A DNA stretch of 64,000 bases from Paenibacillus sp. FSL H7-0737 (GTDB lineage: Bacteria > Bacillota > Bacilli > Paenibacillales > Paenibacillaceae): positions 1,116,001-1,180,000 of the forward strand of contig NZ_CP009279.1 of the NCBI RefSeq assembly GCF_000758545.1. Direction: 5' to 3'. Below, in pieces: positions 1 to 9,644 of this stretch. The position numbers and the translations under genes were made by a program. Within the stretch, counting starts at the first letter, position 1. Every line of letters begins with the position of its first letter. The notes under the pieces are model-generated. The model was given only the letters and a program-made list of their open reading frames with translations, was not told where the DNA came from and did not search any database.

Positions 1-515
1 AGGTCGAAGAGGTGCTTAGTTCATTTCTTCGAGTATGGATGGAAAAGATGCCAACCTGCGAGAATGACTATTCCAGAACTCGGCGTGAAGTTAAGGCTTA
101 TTGGGTTAGCACCTTTGTCGCAAGTCTTGGGGTGATTCCTGATGGAGACTGGAAGAAGGTCACCTTTATAAAGGAAGGAAAAGAAGATGAGGATATGCTA
201 CGGACCGTAAGTGTGCTGAAAAGCTTCGCTTGGGTCACGATGATTCGTGATTTACGAGTACAGCGGCTTCAGAAACGTAGTGAATGGATTCTGCGCCGTC
301 TATGGGGAGCTTTTCTTGATCCGCAGACATCCAAAGCCATTATTCCATCGGACTGGCTGCAACGCTTTGAGAAGGATCAGAAACAAGCGAATCCTATTTG
401 GACGTGGGAACATATGGTGATTGATTATATCGCAGGGATGACGGATGCCTTTGCTGAGAAGATATACAATGAGCTATACGGGTTGAAAGTCGGATCGATT
501 TATGACTTGGATTAG
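1..515 (+). CDS. dGTPase-like protein, C-terminal part (gene cut by window edge)
   Basis: The frame is open from the first bases, so this is the 3' end of a longer gene; the GTG at 12 need not be a start. About 170 residues are visible. The tail has a conserved DYIAGMTD-type motif (residues around VIDYIAGMTDAFAEKIYNEL), which in dGTP triphosphohydrolase-like HD proteins lies near the C terminus. The catalytic HD residues would lie upstream of the window, so activity cannot be judged. Proteins of this family hydrolyse dNTPs to deoxynucleoside and triphosphate. A hairpin terminator follows directly, so this is the last gene of its transcript. Confidence 0.65.
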   Translation, partial: VEEVLSSFLRVWMEKMPTCENDYSRTRREVKAYWVSTFVASLGVIPDGDWKKVTFIKEGKEDEDMLRTVSVLKSFAWVTMIRDLRVQRLQKRSEWILRRLWGAFLDPQTSKAIIPSDWLQRFEKDQKQANPIWTWEHMVIDYIAGMTDAFAEKIYNELYGLKVGSIYDLD

Positions 516-535
516 ATAAAAGAGAAGATTAAGTT

Positions 536-580
536 AAGGCCAGCCTCCAATCCATTGGAGACTGGCCTTTTGTTTGTTTT
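536..580 (+). terminator. Rho-independent terminator after dGTPase-like gene
   Basis: The arms AAGGCCAGCCTCCAAT and ATTGGAGACTGGCCTT pair almost perfectly and are followed by a T-rich run. It lies 21 bases after the stop codon. Confidence 0.85.
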
Positions 581-700
581 TTATAGAACGGGGAATATTT
601 TGTTAGTGTTTTGTTATTATTAATCTGACTATATTTATGCTTGTTAACCCTAATATTCAGTGTTTTTTATAACAAAATAGCTATTTATAAAAATAAGTTA

Positions 701-729
701 TTGTTTGTTTGCTACTTTGGTGCTAATAT
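701..729 (+). promoter_or_regulatory. Possible sigma-A promoter of the SLH mannanase gene
   Basis: TTGTTT and TAATAT are separated by 17 bases in a very A/T-rich stretch about 100 bases before the start codon. The -35 match is only moderate and other hexamer pairs are possible here. Confidence 0.35.
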
Positions 730-800
730 AATAACTAAATTGTTATTGGTAATAAATGGGGAGGTTGATAAAGGAGTCGAATCTTCTGCTTGAGTAATAA

Positions 801-814
801 TGAAAACCTTTACA
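801..814 (+). promoter_or_regulatory. cre-like (CcpA) site upstream of mannanase
   Basis: TGAAAACCTTTACA fits the catabolite-responsive consensus TGWAARCGYTWNCW except at the central G. It sits just before the GGGAGG ribosome binding site. Carbon catabolite repression would suit a polysaccharide hydrolase, but the mismatch falls at a normally invariant base, so this is tentative. Confidence 0.3.
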
Positions 815-833
815 AAACGGGAGGGTAAAACGA

Positions 834-3800
834 ATGAAGAGGTTCAAAAAAAGCTTTGCTCTATTTCTTACAGCAGTAATGCTCGTTACAATGGCTGTGC
901 CTGCGCTAGCTAACGGAAAAACAAATGAAAACCTCAAGGCGCACTGGGCTGGAGAAAGTGTAGAGAAATGGCAGGGTAATGGTGTTATTCAAGGTTATCC
1001 GGACGGCTCTTTTAAGCCGGATCATAAAGTAACGCGTGCTGAGCTTGTAAGTATTATTAATAAGCTATTTGGATTTAGTACTCTTTCGGAAATGTCATTC
1101 TCGGATGTACCTGCTAAAGCTTGGTATGCAAGCGCTTTATCTATAGCGAAGCAAGCTGGCTATTACAAAGGTTTTCCTGATAATAAAGCGAAAGCGGATA
1201 CTGAAGTAACTCGTCAAGATGCTGCAACATTAATTGCTTCTGTTTTTTCATTGGAGCCAGGCACTAAAGCGAGTGCCTTTACAGACCAAGCATCCATCAG
1301 CGCTTACGCTAAAGAGGCTACCCTAGCATTGAGTGGAGTTCTATCCGGATATCCAGATGGTACATTTCGTCCGAACGACCCAATTACAAGGGCGGAGGTA
1401 GTCACTATCGTTGACAGATTGATTAGCGGCTACTACAACACAGCCGGTACATTCACTGGGGGAGATATCCATGGGAATATTGTCATTAACCAAAGTGGGG
1501 TTGAACTAAAGAATGTAGCTGCATCAGGCAACCTTTATTTTACCTCCGGTATTGGTGATGGTGAGGGTGTCTTGGAGAATGCAACAGTAAAAGGTAATGT
1601 ACTTATATCTGGTGGTGGCGAGCATTCGATTCATTTAAAAAATTCTAAATTCGCTGTTGTAAAAGTGAATCGTCCTGAAGGAAAAGTTCGGGTCGTTATA
1701 GAGGATCGTACGGTCATCACTCAACTGACTATTGATAGTGCTTCTATTATAGAAGTAGGCTCAGGTTCTACAATCGATCAGCTTGTGATTGGTAACGGTG
1801 CAACGGGAACGTTGATTACAACAAAGGGTACCATTAGCAAGCTTGTAGTAAGTGCTTCCTCTGTAGTCTTAAATGGAGTGACTATAGTAGAAGGAACATA
1901 CACTGTGAAGGATGGAGTTCTTGTAGGACAGGGAACAAGTGCACCGGCGCCTGGGGGCTCAGGTGGTACTAGTGTAGAGCCTACAGCAACGCCAGTACCG
2001 ACGGCTACTCCGGAACCTACAGCAACGGCTGCTCCAACGGCAACACCAGAAGCTGGGGTTCATATCGTTGACGTAGATGCATCGGCTGCTACCAAATCGT
2101 TATTTGCTTATCTGGATAGCATGAGCGGCAAACAAGTTATGTTCGGTCATCAGCATGATACTACCGTCTCTTTTGCCGGAAAGGATAAGAACGGAAATGT
2201 TATTTCTGACGTATACAGCTCCACTGGTGATTATCCTGGGGTTTTTGGTTGGGACACCCTTAGTTTAGATGGATATGAGAATCCTCCTGGAGTTAGCGGA
2301 GATTATGAAGCGAGTAGATTAGGATTATCCGCTGCCATGAAGCAGGCTCATGATTTGGGTGGTATTGTAACGCTAAGTACACATCCGTACAATTTTGTTA
2401 CGGGTGGAAGCTTTAACGATACAGGGAATTCCAAAGGAGCAACGCGCTCGGTAGTATCACGTATTTTGCCGGGCGGAGATAAGAATGGAGAGTTTAATAA
2501 ATATCTAGATCGCATCTCTGATTTTGCGAACAATCTTAAGGATGACGATGGCAACCTGATTCCAGTTCTGTTCCGTCCTTTCCACGAACAAAATGGAGGT
2601 TGGTTCTGGTGGGGTGCGGCTACAACGACAAAGAGTGAATACGCGGAACTGTACAGATATACAGTTGAATACCTACGTGATGTTAAAGGCGTTCATAACT
2701 TCCTTTATGTATTCTCACCAAACGGATCTTTTAATGGAAATGAAAGTGAATATTTAACGACTTATCCAGGTGATCAATTTGTTGATATTCTTGGAATGGA
2801 TCAGTATGACAACAAGGAGAATGCGGGTTCGGAGGCTTTCCTGGGTGGTCTTGTTAAAGACCTTAAGATGATTTCTCAGCTTGCTCAAGACAAAGGTAAG
2901 ATTGTTACCCTATCTGAGTATGGTTATAGTGCTGCTGGTATGAAAACAACAGGCAATAATGAGCTGGAATGGTTCACTAAAGTATTGAATGCGATCAAGG
3001 CTGACCCTGATGCAGCAAAAATATCTTATATGCTGACTTGGGCGAACTTTGGTGAAGGTAATAATTTGTATGTTCCTTATAAGAATGTTCCTAATAAAGC
3101 AGATCATGAGTTGCTTCCTGATTTTGTGAATTTTTATAAAGATGATTTCACGGCTTTTGCGAGTGATGTGAAAGAAGATAATAAGTACAATCTCGAGGTT
3201 GAAGTGGCAGGAAAGAAACCTTTCCTCCACATTGTAACTCCGAATAATATCAGTACAGTAACAGATGCCGTGACCATCATTCGGGCCAAGGTACTCAATG
3301 CAGTGCCTAGCAAAGTGACTTATACTGTGGGTGATTCTGGAGTAGAGGTGGAAATGACGCTCGGTGCAGACGGTTACTATAGCGCTTCATGGCAGCCAGA
3401 CGCTAGTCTGAATGGCAGTTCAGCAGAGATTACAGTGAGGGCATATGGAACTGGAGATGCTACACTTGCACAGACAAATTCTGTATTCTTAAAAATCAAT
3501 GAAGCGCCAATAAAGGTACTTACTTTTGATACTGACAAGGATTTGGAGCAAATCCAAAACAATGGTACTTGGTCAGGGCTCGCCAATAACGCAGAGACGA
3601 TCAAGACGGTCTTGCAGCATGTGTCACTAGATGCTGACGGTAAGCTAGTTATTAACATTACTGAAGGACTGTCTGCTGAGGATACTTGGCAGGAACTGAA
3701 GCTGCAATTGAATGATCTTGCACTGGATGGAGTGGACCTGTCTCAAGTTACACGTGTGAAGTTCTCCGTGTTAATTCCGGAGGCTGCTCAGAATGAGGCA

Positions 3801-5630
3801 AACAATGCTGCGGTACGCAGTGTGATTCAGTTGCCACCAGATTGGGATACAAAGTATGGCATGGACTCATCCTATAAATCTTTGTCCGATCTTGAGAAAG
3901 TTAACGTGAGTGGATCACAGTATTATAAATTTGATGTTTCGATTGATCTGGATAATGCCGCTAAATCAACCGAAGCCACTGGTCTAGCGATATCTCTGGT
4001 TGGCAGTGGTTTGGAAGTGAAAGGTGAATTGCCAATCTATGTAGATAATATCGGTCTTTATAATACGTATACTGCACCTGTTGCTGACAAAGCACTGGTA
4101 GATAATTTTGAATCTTATGGCTCAAGTGATGAAGCACTGATAGCCAAATATCCTAAGGCTGGCGGAGATGATGTGAGCGTATCTTTAAGCTCCGAACATA
4201 AGGCATCCGGGGATTACGGAATGAAACTGCACTATACGATTAATAATGCAGGTTATACTGGAGTAGGTAAAAGTCTGGGTTCGCTGGACTGGTCCGACTA
4301 TAATGCACTCAGTATGTGGGTAGCTTCCGATGGAGACAACGCTTATGCTGAGAAAGGTGAGCCACTTAAGCTGGTGGTGCAGCTTGTCATTGATGGAGGA
4401 TATTTCGAAGCCTATCCGGTCATTAATCCAGACAAGAACGGTAAAATAGTATTAAGTTTGAAGAATTTGACGGAGATGAGCTGGGGAAAAGCCGGGGAGC
4501 TTACACAGGAAAGATTGAAGCAAGTTCAGAGCTTTAATTTGTATGTGAATGCGATGGACGGACAGAGCCACGAAGGTTCGCTCTACTTTGACGATATTCA
4601 AGCGGTCTATGACGAGACACTTCCGGATATGTCGGAAGAAGGAAATGGAGGTCCCCAGGGACATGAGCCTGGCGTGTTGTACTCCTTCGCTACAGAAGCT
4701 GATATTGCAGGATGGGCTACAACCAACGGTTCGTCTGCCAACGCTCAACCTCCAGTATTTGATGCCAATGAAGAAGCGGCAAGTGTACAATTTGATTTGA
4801 TTAATACTGGCAATGATACAAATGGCAGCTCCAAAGAATCCTTCGAACTTGCTATTAATCCTGAGAAGCTGAATATTACAGGGCTGGATACGATCAGCGC
4901 TAAGGTTAAGCTCTCGAGTGGTGCAGCTAAAGCACGTCTATTCATCAAGACAGGTGCGGACTGGAAATGGAGCGACAGCGGTGATCCTGTGCCTGTAGAT
5001 TCTAACGGTTATACGACCTTATCTATTTCCCTGCCTACTGCAGCAGCAGGGGTGGGCGTAGATTTGGCTGCTGTAAAGACGATTGGCATTAAAATTGAGG
5101 ATGCTTCCAATGATGGAGGAACTGCGAAGCTTTATTTGAAGGAAGTATCTCTGGAGAAAGCTGTCCCGGATGTTCGCTATGGCTTCGAGACGGGGAATGA
5201 CGGTTGGGCTATCAATTCTGGTACAGCCACAGTATCTTCTGATGTATATGCTGAAGGTAATCAATCTTTGAAGCTTGATTTCGCATGGAATGGAGAGGAT
5301 AAAGATCCTTTTATAGCAGCATCAAAAGTAGCTGCACTTGATCTGAGCTCATTCTCCAAGCTTACTGCTAAAGTTAGAATCGTCTCTGACCAGCCTGATG
5401 TTCAAGCGAAGCTGTTTCTTCAATTAGGTGGCTATGCAGTATGGGTAGATTCGGGTGCGAAGATAGCTGCTCAGGATGGATTCACGGAGTTCACGATTGA
5501 TCTTAGCAACAATTCCATTCTATCGCCTGAGAATTTGAAGAAAGTAGATGCCATTGGCATTCAGTTTGTTACACCTTCTACGGCTGGAACCGCTACAGCT
5601 TATATTGACGAGATCATAGCTTCTAATTAA
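834..5630 (+). CDS. SLH-anchored GH26 beta-mannanase with several carbohydrate-binding modules
   Basis: A secreted, wall-anchored endo-beta-mannanase of 1598 residues. A signal peptide ends at ALA-N (cleavage after residue 26). Three SLH repeats follow (about 35-82, 87-142, 145-199), then a beta-rich region (200-375) common in Paenibacillus SLH proteins and a Pro/Thr linker (about 382-408). The GH26 catalytic domain spans about 409-790. RPFHE places the acid/base at Glu585, and LSEYG places the nucleophile at Glu695. The rest contains an immunoglobulin-like segment (about 800-890), a CBM27-like module (893-1078), a CBM11-like module (1085-1263) and two further beta-sandwich modules (1280-1443, 1444-1598) resembling mannan-binding CBMs. 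The start is set by GGGAGG eight bases upstream. It appears monocistronic. The GH26 call is firm; the exact CBM family numbers are inferred. Confidence 0.9.
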   Translation: MKRFKKSFALFLTAVMLVTMAVPALANGKTNENLKAHWAGESVEKWQGNGVIQGYPDGSFKPDHKVTRAELVSIINKLFGFSTLSEMSFSDVPAKAWYASALSIAKQAGYYKGFPDNKAKADTEVTRQDAATLIASVFSLEPGTKASAFTDQASISAYAKEATLALSGVLSGYPDGTFRPNDPITRAEVVTIVDRLISGYYNTAGTFTGGDIHGNIVINQSGVELKNVAASGNLYFTSGIGDGEGVLENATVKGNVLISGGGEHSIHLKNSKFAVVKVNRPEGKVRVVIEDRTVITQLTIDSASIIEVGSGSTIDQLVIGNGATGTLITTKGTISKLVVSASSVVLNGVTIVEGTYTVKDGVLVGQGTSAPAPGGSGGTSVEPTATPVPTATPEPTATAAPTATPEAGVHIVDVDASAATKSLFAYLDSMSGKQVMFGHQHDTTVSFAGKDKNGNVISDVYSSTGDYPGVFGWDTLSLDGYENPPGVSGDYEASRLGLSAAMKQAHDLGGIVTLSTHPYNFVTGGSFNDTGNSKGATRSVVSRILPGGDKNGEFNKYLDRISDFANNLKDDDGNLIPVLFRPFHEQNGGWFWWGAATTTKSEYAELYRYTVEYLRDVKGVHNFLYVFSPNGSFNGNESEYLTTYPGDQFVDILGMDQYDNKENAGSEAFLGGLVKDLKMISQLAQDKGKIVTLSEYGYSAAGMKTTGNNELEWFTKVLNAIKADPDAAKISYMLTWANFGEGNNLYVPYKNVPNKADHELLPDFVNFYKDDFTAFASDVKEDNKYNLEVEVAGKKPFLHIVTPNNISTVTDAVTIIRAKVLNAVPSKVTYTVGDSGVEVEMTLGADGYYSASWQPDASLNGSSAEITVRAYGTGDATLAQTNSVFLKINEAPIKVLTFDTDKDLEQIQNNGTWSGLANNAETIKTVLQHVSLDADGKLVINITEGLSAEDTWQELKLQLNDLALDGVDLSQVTRVKFSVLIPEAAQNEANNAAVRSVIQLPPDWDTKYGMDSSYKSLSDLEKVNVSGSQYYKFDVSIDLDNAAKSTEATGLAISLVGSGLEVKGELPIYVDNIGLYNTYTAPVADKALVDNFESYGSSDEALIAKYPKAGGDDVSVSLSSEHKASGDYGMKLHYTINNAGYTGVGKSLGSLDWSDYNALSMWVASDGDNAYAEKGEPLKLVVQLVIDGGYFEAYPVINPDKNGKIVLSLKNLTEMSWGKAGELTQERLKQVQSFNLYVNAMDGQSHEGSLYFDDIQAVYDETLPDMSEEGNGGPQGHEPGVLYSFATEADIAGWATTNGSSANAQPPVFDANEEAASVQFDLINTGNDTNGSSKESFELAINPEKLNITGLDTISAKVKLSSGAAKARLFIKTGADWKWSDSGDPVPVDSNGYTTLSISLPTAAAGVGVDLAAVKTIGIKIEDASNDGGTAKLYLKEVSLEKAVPDVRYGFETGNDGWAINSGTATVSSDVYAEGNQSLKLDFAWNGEDKDPFIAASKVAALDLSSFSKLTAKVRIVSDQPDVQAKLFLQLGGYAVWVDSGAKIAAQDGFTEFTIDLSNNSILSPENLKKVDAIGIQFVTPSTAGTATAYIDEIIASN

Positions 5631-5659
5631 GCGCGCTGCGATCCAGGTGTGAAATAAGG

Positions 5660-5710
5660 GTCCCTGCATGTCCATTAGGATTGCCTAATAGATATGCAGG
5701 GACTATTTTG
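5660..5710 (+). terminator. Terminator after SLH mannanase
   Basis: A long imperfect hairpin: GTCCCTGCAT pairs with ATGCAGGGAC and CCATTAGG with CCTAATAG, followed by TATTTTG. It can also end transcription from the opposite strand. Confidence 0.75.
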
Positions 5711-5726
5711 TATGATCAGTTTATAG

Positions 5727-6121
5727 TTAAAGATTTGAATAGTATTCAAGCGCTGTTCTTTCTAGTTCGGTGACAAATGCTTCTTTCCCATCCATATAAG
5801 CTTCAATGTCCTTCGGAAATTGATTCGCAAGATCCTCTTTTAGATTACCGTATTGTTCTGCTGCCTCGCCACTCATACCGAACTCGACCATACATTCGTA
5901 ACCGAGCTCTGTCATTTGCGCGTTGAAGTCATCAATGACTTCGATATTTCGTACAACAGACATCATATCAATGATTGGTTTAGCTTTTAGCCCAGGAACA
6001 GAAGTGCTGCCAATATGGTGAATATCAATAAGTGCATCAGCGAAGATCTCTTTAATCTTACGAGATCCTTCTTGGAAGATAAGATTCCATTCCTCATTAT
6101 ATTGTGTACAGTAACATCTAT
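5727..6121 (-). pseudogene. Decayed GrpB/UPF0157-family nucleotidyltransferase-like gene
   Basis: Read on the minus strand this stretch keeps clear GrpB landmarks: EEWNLIFQEGSRKI, then HHIGSTSVPGLKAKPIID, then a C terminus with LKEDLANQFPKDIEAY. The frame is broken. The N-terminal part (DVTV) and the EEW part are in different frames near 6108-6112, and the codon at the expected start (6119-6121) is ATA after an AGAGAGG. The segment that normally lies between YGI-P-G and the C-terminal helix (the RYF...HVHIF part, roughly 40 residues) is absent, because FGMSG runs straight into EAAEQYG. Only 79 residues remain as an uninterrupted ORF from an internal ATG. I infer loss of function by start loss, frameshift and internal deletion; a sequencing error could explain the frameshift but not the deletion. 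Confidence 0.75.
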
Positions 6122-6199
6122 TTCGCTAACCTCTCTTTATGCTTGATTTCTGGATTTTTTTATTATAGAACAAGTGTTCTTAATAATCAAATACTAAAT

Positions 6200-7156
6200 T
6201 TAATATTGGCGGGCATAATCAACGAGATTTAGGGATGGAGTGCCAGTAGATAAATAGGAATTTATATTTTCGGTAAAAATATTTACGATTCGATTAGCGT
6301 ATTGATCGGTTATGCCAGCAGAATGAGGAGTGATGACTACCTGTTCCATAGTCCAAAGTGGATGATCCTGCGGGAGGGGTTCGGTTTCGAATACATCCAA
6401 TCCCGCACCACGAAGCTGACCGCGATTCAGTGCGTGGATTAGAGCCTCAGTATCAGTAGTTGCTCCACGTCCAACGTTAATGTAATAGGAGCCTTGTTTA
6501 AAGGCAGAGAAGATTGCAGTATTAAATAATTGCTTAGTTTCATCGGTGATAGGGAGAATATTGATGATGAAGTCGCCTTGGCTCACAGCTTCTGGCAGAT
6601 GGTCAGTGGTATATACTTGATCAAAATCAGCGAGTGGCTTGCCTGAGCGACTTACTCCGATCGTCTTCATCCGGAAAGCTTTAGCGATTCTGGCAGTTTC
6701 GCTGCCGATGGCTCCAGTTCCAACAATAACGGCTGTCTTTCCGAACAATTCACTCTCACTTCCGTCAGAATTCCAGTAGCGGTTCATCTGATTGCGAACG
6801 GCTGTATGCAAATTACGTGTGAAGAGAAGCATGAAGCCAAAGATTACCGCAGAAATAGGCTCGGCATGCACTCCGCTCCCACTAGTCAATAGGATTCCAC
6901 GTTCCTTAAAACGCTCTAACGGGAGCTTCTCAATTCCAGCAGACCAGGATTGGACCCAGCGAAGGGGCGAATCTGGACGAAGAAGCGTATCGGCGATGCC
7001 TTTAGCCCAGCCGATTACGATTTCAGCATCAGCTAGCAGCTGTAAATCCGGATTTTTGCCGTCACCTTGTATGAATGTATAACCGGGGGCTGCTGCTTTG
7101 ATTCTTTCTTGTTGCTCGGCTGTCAGTGGTTGTAGACATACTATGGACTTAGTCAT
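6200..7156 (-). CDS. D-isomer-specific 2-hydroxyacid dehydrogenase
   Basis: A cytoplasmic NAD(P)-dependent oxidoreductase of 318 residues in the phosphoglycerate dehydrogenase/glyoxylate reductase superfamily. The Rossmann motif GTGAIGSETARIAKAF lies in the middle. The NAD-binding domain continues with INVGRGATTDTEALIHAL and GLDVFETEPLP, and the catalytic His is in ITPHSAGIT. I placed the start at the ATG preceded by AGGAGGAA; a TTG 63 bases upstream would add a poorly conserved tail. The substrate cannot be told from sequence. It is divergent from thpR. Confidence 0.85.
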   Translation of the reverse strand: MTKSIVCLQPLTAEQQERIKAAAPGYTFIQGDGKNPDLQLLADAEIVIGWAKGIADTLLRPDSPLRWVQSWSAGIEKLPLERFKERGILLTSGSGVHAEPISAVIFGFMLLFTRNLHTAVRNQMNRYWNSDGSESELFGKTAVIVGTGAIGSETARIAKAFRMKTIGVSRSGKPLADFDQVYTTDHLPEAVSQGDFIINILPITDETKQLFNTAIFSAFKQGSYYINVGRGATTDTEALIHALNRGQLRGAGLDVFETEPLPQDHPLWTMEQVVITPHSAGITDQYANRIVNIFTENINSYLSTGTPSLNLVDYARQY

Positions 7157-7244
7157 GATGTATTCCTCCTGCTCTAAGGTTTGATGAAAATGGATAATGT
7201 TATAGGATAAGGATACCAAATCTATAGGAGAAGGTGAAATTGAT

Positions 7245-7847
7245 ATGGATGCTAACGTGTCGGATAAAGATTCAGAACGATTATTTATTGCTGTGAAATT
7301 ACCCGCAGAACTTGGGCAAGTTGTGGCGGAAGAGTGCTCTAACCTATCTCAAAAGTTTCATTTTGCAAAATGGACTCATCCAGAGGATTATCATATTACC
7401 CTGCAATTTTTAGGAGACACCCCAAAGACGAAAATCCCGGATTTAATCATGTCGTTGAAGCAGATGTCAGAGCAATGCCGCCCCTTCAAACTATCCTTAG
7501 ACAAATGGAATACATTTGGTCTGCCAAAGGCTCCAAAAGTTTTATGGGTAGGGGTTTCTGGCGAACTAGAAGAGCTGAATTTACTGGCTGCGAGAGTACA
7601 CACTGCTACACTTCCTTTAGGTTTTTCGGCCGAATCCAGGGAGTACAAACCACATCTCACAGTGGCTCGAAAGTACCTTGGAAAAATTTCATTTGATGAT
7701 AAATTGCTGGAAAATTTACTGAAATTGGATGATGAAAAAAGATCAAAAATCTTTCATAGAGACTGGACGATTGATAGTTTTGTGTTGTATGCTACCAGAA
7801 TGTATGCCATTCCTATGTATGAAATGATTGAAAATATTACATTTTAA
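7245..7847 (+). CDS. thpR: RNA 2',3'-cyclic phosphodiesterase (ThpR/LigT family)
   Basis: A 200-residue 2H phosphoesterase. The two family HxTx motifs are HITL (50-53) and HLTV (137-140). The N terminus RLFIAVKLP is typical of LigT/ThpR proteins, which open 2',3'-cyclic phosphates on RNA ends. The start is supported by an AGGAGA-type site about 13 bases upstream. It stands alone between a divergent dehydrogenase and a sleB-like gene. Confidence 0.85.
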   Translation: MDANVSDKDSERLFIAVKLPAELGQVVAEECSNLSQKFHFAKWTHPEDYHITLQFLGDTPKTKIPDLIMSLKQMSEQCRPFKLSLDKWNTFGLPKAPKVLWVGVSGELEELNLLAARVHTATLPLGFSAESREYKPHLTVARKYLGKISFDDKLLENLLKLDDEKRSKIFHRDWTIDSFVLYATRMYAIPMYEMIENITF

Positions 7848-7924
7848 AATCGGTATTTAAGTTTTCAAAGCTTCCGTTTTCGGTTACATACAATAGGAAT
7901 GTGCCGTGAAATAGGAGGAATATC

Positions 7925-8815
7925 ATGTTAATCTTTAAACAAAACCGCTGTATCGCGTTGCTTGTTGGCGTTATACTAGTGTGTTTCTCTGCCATAAGCT
8001 TAATGCAGCCTAATCAGGTTGCCGAGGGGAAAATAGATAATCTGCAGATGGATAAGCTGCAATCCACCAGCCGAGCATCAGTAATTAATTATTTGCAAGA
8101 AGAATCAAAATCTAGTAAGACGAGGGGCTCTACAAAAGTTTCACAAATGAATAAGCTTTACAGCACAGTTAACCTGTTCAGTTCCACTTGGAAACCAGAG
8201 CAGAGTGTGGAATGGCTTAGTAAGAATAAAATAAAGCCACAAAATACATCGCAGGCTTCCATAGTTCGGGTAAAGGCTGATGTGGCACAATCTAATTCAG
8301 CTGCGCAGAAAGCGACAGCGAAAAAGAGCGCTCAGACTGTAGTTAAGACAGTCTCGGCATCTCAGAAAAATCCCCTCACAACATTATACTTCTCTCGGAC
8401 CGAGCTATTAAGCCAGGAGCAGCAAAGTAAAGCAACCCGGCGCTACGCAGTATCCGAAGAAGAACTGCTTCTGCTACAAAAAATTGTAATGGCAGAGGCG
8501 GAAGGTGAACCGTACCAGGGCAAGGTGGCAGTTGCCAACGTTGTTCTGAATAGGCTACGGTCAGCCAATTTCCCCGACACGATATATAAGGTCATTTATC
8601 AAAAGCATCAATTCAGTCCTGTAGCTAACGGGCGTCTTAAACGTGTCAAGCCTAATGATGATAGTATTAAAGCGGTGAACGCAGCGCTCTCTGGGGTGAA
8701 GGAAGTTCCCGATAGTACTTATTTTTTCCTATCACTTAAGCTTGCGCAGGATCTTACCGTACATCATTCGCAGGAGTATGTGAAGACCATTGGTAATCAT
8801 ACGTTTTATAAATAA
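7925..8815 (+). CDS. SleB/CwlJ-type cell-wall hydrolase, secreted
   Basis: 296 residues. An N-terminal hydrophobic segment (about 9-27) acts as signal peptide or anchor. A low-complexity Ser/Lys/Gln-rich stretch (about 40-170) follows, then a C-terminal Hydrolase_2 domain beginning near EEELLLLQKIVMAEAEGEP. The Glu-rich motif MAEAEGE followed by VANVVLNR and FSPV is the hallmark of SleB/CwlJ lytic enzymes. In Bacillus these degrade spore cortex peptidoglycan during germination, while other family members act on vegetative wall. The precise role here is not determined. AGGAGGA precedes the ATG. Confidence 0.85.
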   Translation: MLIFKQNRCIALLVGVILVCFSAISLMQPNQVAEGKIDNLQMDKLQSTSRASVINYLQEESKSSKTRGSTKVSQMNKLYSTVNLFSSTWKPEQSVEWLSKNKIKPQNTSQASIVRVKADVAQSNSAAQKATAKKSAQTVVKTVSASQKNPLTTLYFSRTELLSQEQQSKATRRYAVSEEELLLLQKIVMAEAEGEPYQGKVAVANVVLNRLRSANFPDTIYKVIYQKHQFSPVANGRLKRVKPNDDSIKAVNAALSGVKEVPDSTYFFLSLKLAQDLTVHHSQEYVKTIGNHTFYK

Positions 8816-8889
8816 TTGACCTTATCTGTGAACCTCAGCTATTTATAGGGTAAACTAGACTATATAACCCTGGAGGTGGAAGAATTGTC

Positions 8890-9573
8890 ATGAAGATCAC
8901 TTATTACGGACACTCAGCGCTGCTGGTAGAAACAGAGCAAGCGAAAGTTATTATTGACCCTTTTTTGTCAGGAAATCCGAACTCCGGTATTTCACCTGAT
9001 GACATTACTGTAGATGCTGTCCTGCTGACTCACGGTCACTCGGATCATTTAGGTGATGCTGTGCAAATTGCCAAACAGAATGATTGTCCGATCTTTGCTG
9101 TTTTTGAGCTTGCAGAATACTGCCGAATGAAGGGTGCCAAGGTTAAACATATGAATATAGGCGGCAGTCATATTTATGATGCCATTACCGTTAAATATAC
9201 TCAGGCGTTTCATTCCTCATCGATTCAGGAAGGCGACGTTTGGATTTATGCTGGACAGCCCGCAGGTATTTTATTGACGATTGAGGGGAAGACGTTATTT
9301 CATGCAGGCGATACCGCACTATTCAGCGATCTGCGTCTGATTGGTGAAAGAACTGCGATTGATTTGGCGGCTCTGCCAATTGGTGATATGCTGACCATGG
9401 GACCGGATGATGCGCTCCTTGCTGCGCGCTGGCTTCAAGCGGACAAGGTCATACCACTTCATTACAATACATTTCCGGATATTGCTCAGGATGCTATGGA
9501 TTTCTGTGATCGTCTGCGACAAGAGGGGATAGAGGGATTCCCGCTTAAAGCTGGTGAAAGTATAGAAATTTAA
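8890..9573 (+). CDS. UPF0173 metal-dependent hydrolase (YtkL-like, metallo-beta-lactamase fold)
   Basis: A 227-residue compact MBL-fold protein. The metal-binding motif THGHSDH gives His48, His50, Asp52 and His53; later ligands lie in FHAGDTA and IPLHYNTF. The N terminus KITYYGHSALLVET is characteristic of UPF0173. The physiological substrate is unknown. Spacing and a terminator suggest a single-gene unit. GGAGGTGGA lies upstream of the ATG. Confidence 0.85.
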   Translation: MKITYYGHSALLVETEQAKVIIDPFLSGNPNSGISPDDITVDAVLLTHGHSDHLGDAVQIAKQNDCPIFAVFELAEYCRMKGAKVKHMNIGGSHIYDAITVKYTQAFHSSSIQEGDVWIYAGQPAGILLTIEGKTLFHAGDTALFSDLRLIGERTAIDLAALPIGDMLTMGPDDALLAARWLQADKVIPLHYNTFPDIAQDAMDFCDRLRQEGIEGFPLKAGESIEI

Positions 9574-9596
9574 TAAATCCTGATTACATGTCTATA

Positions 9597-9644
9597 CAAA
9601 AAAAGCAGATAGCCGGGAATTTCCCTGGCTACCTGCTTTTTTTT
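9597..9644. terminator. Bidirectional terminator between UPF0173 gene and glycosyltransferase
   Basis: AAAAAAGCAG and CTGCTTTTTT enclose an inner stem GGGAA/TTCCC. It is A-rich on one side and T-rich on the other, so it can serve the two convergent genes. Confidence 0.85.
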
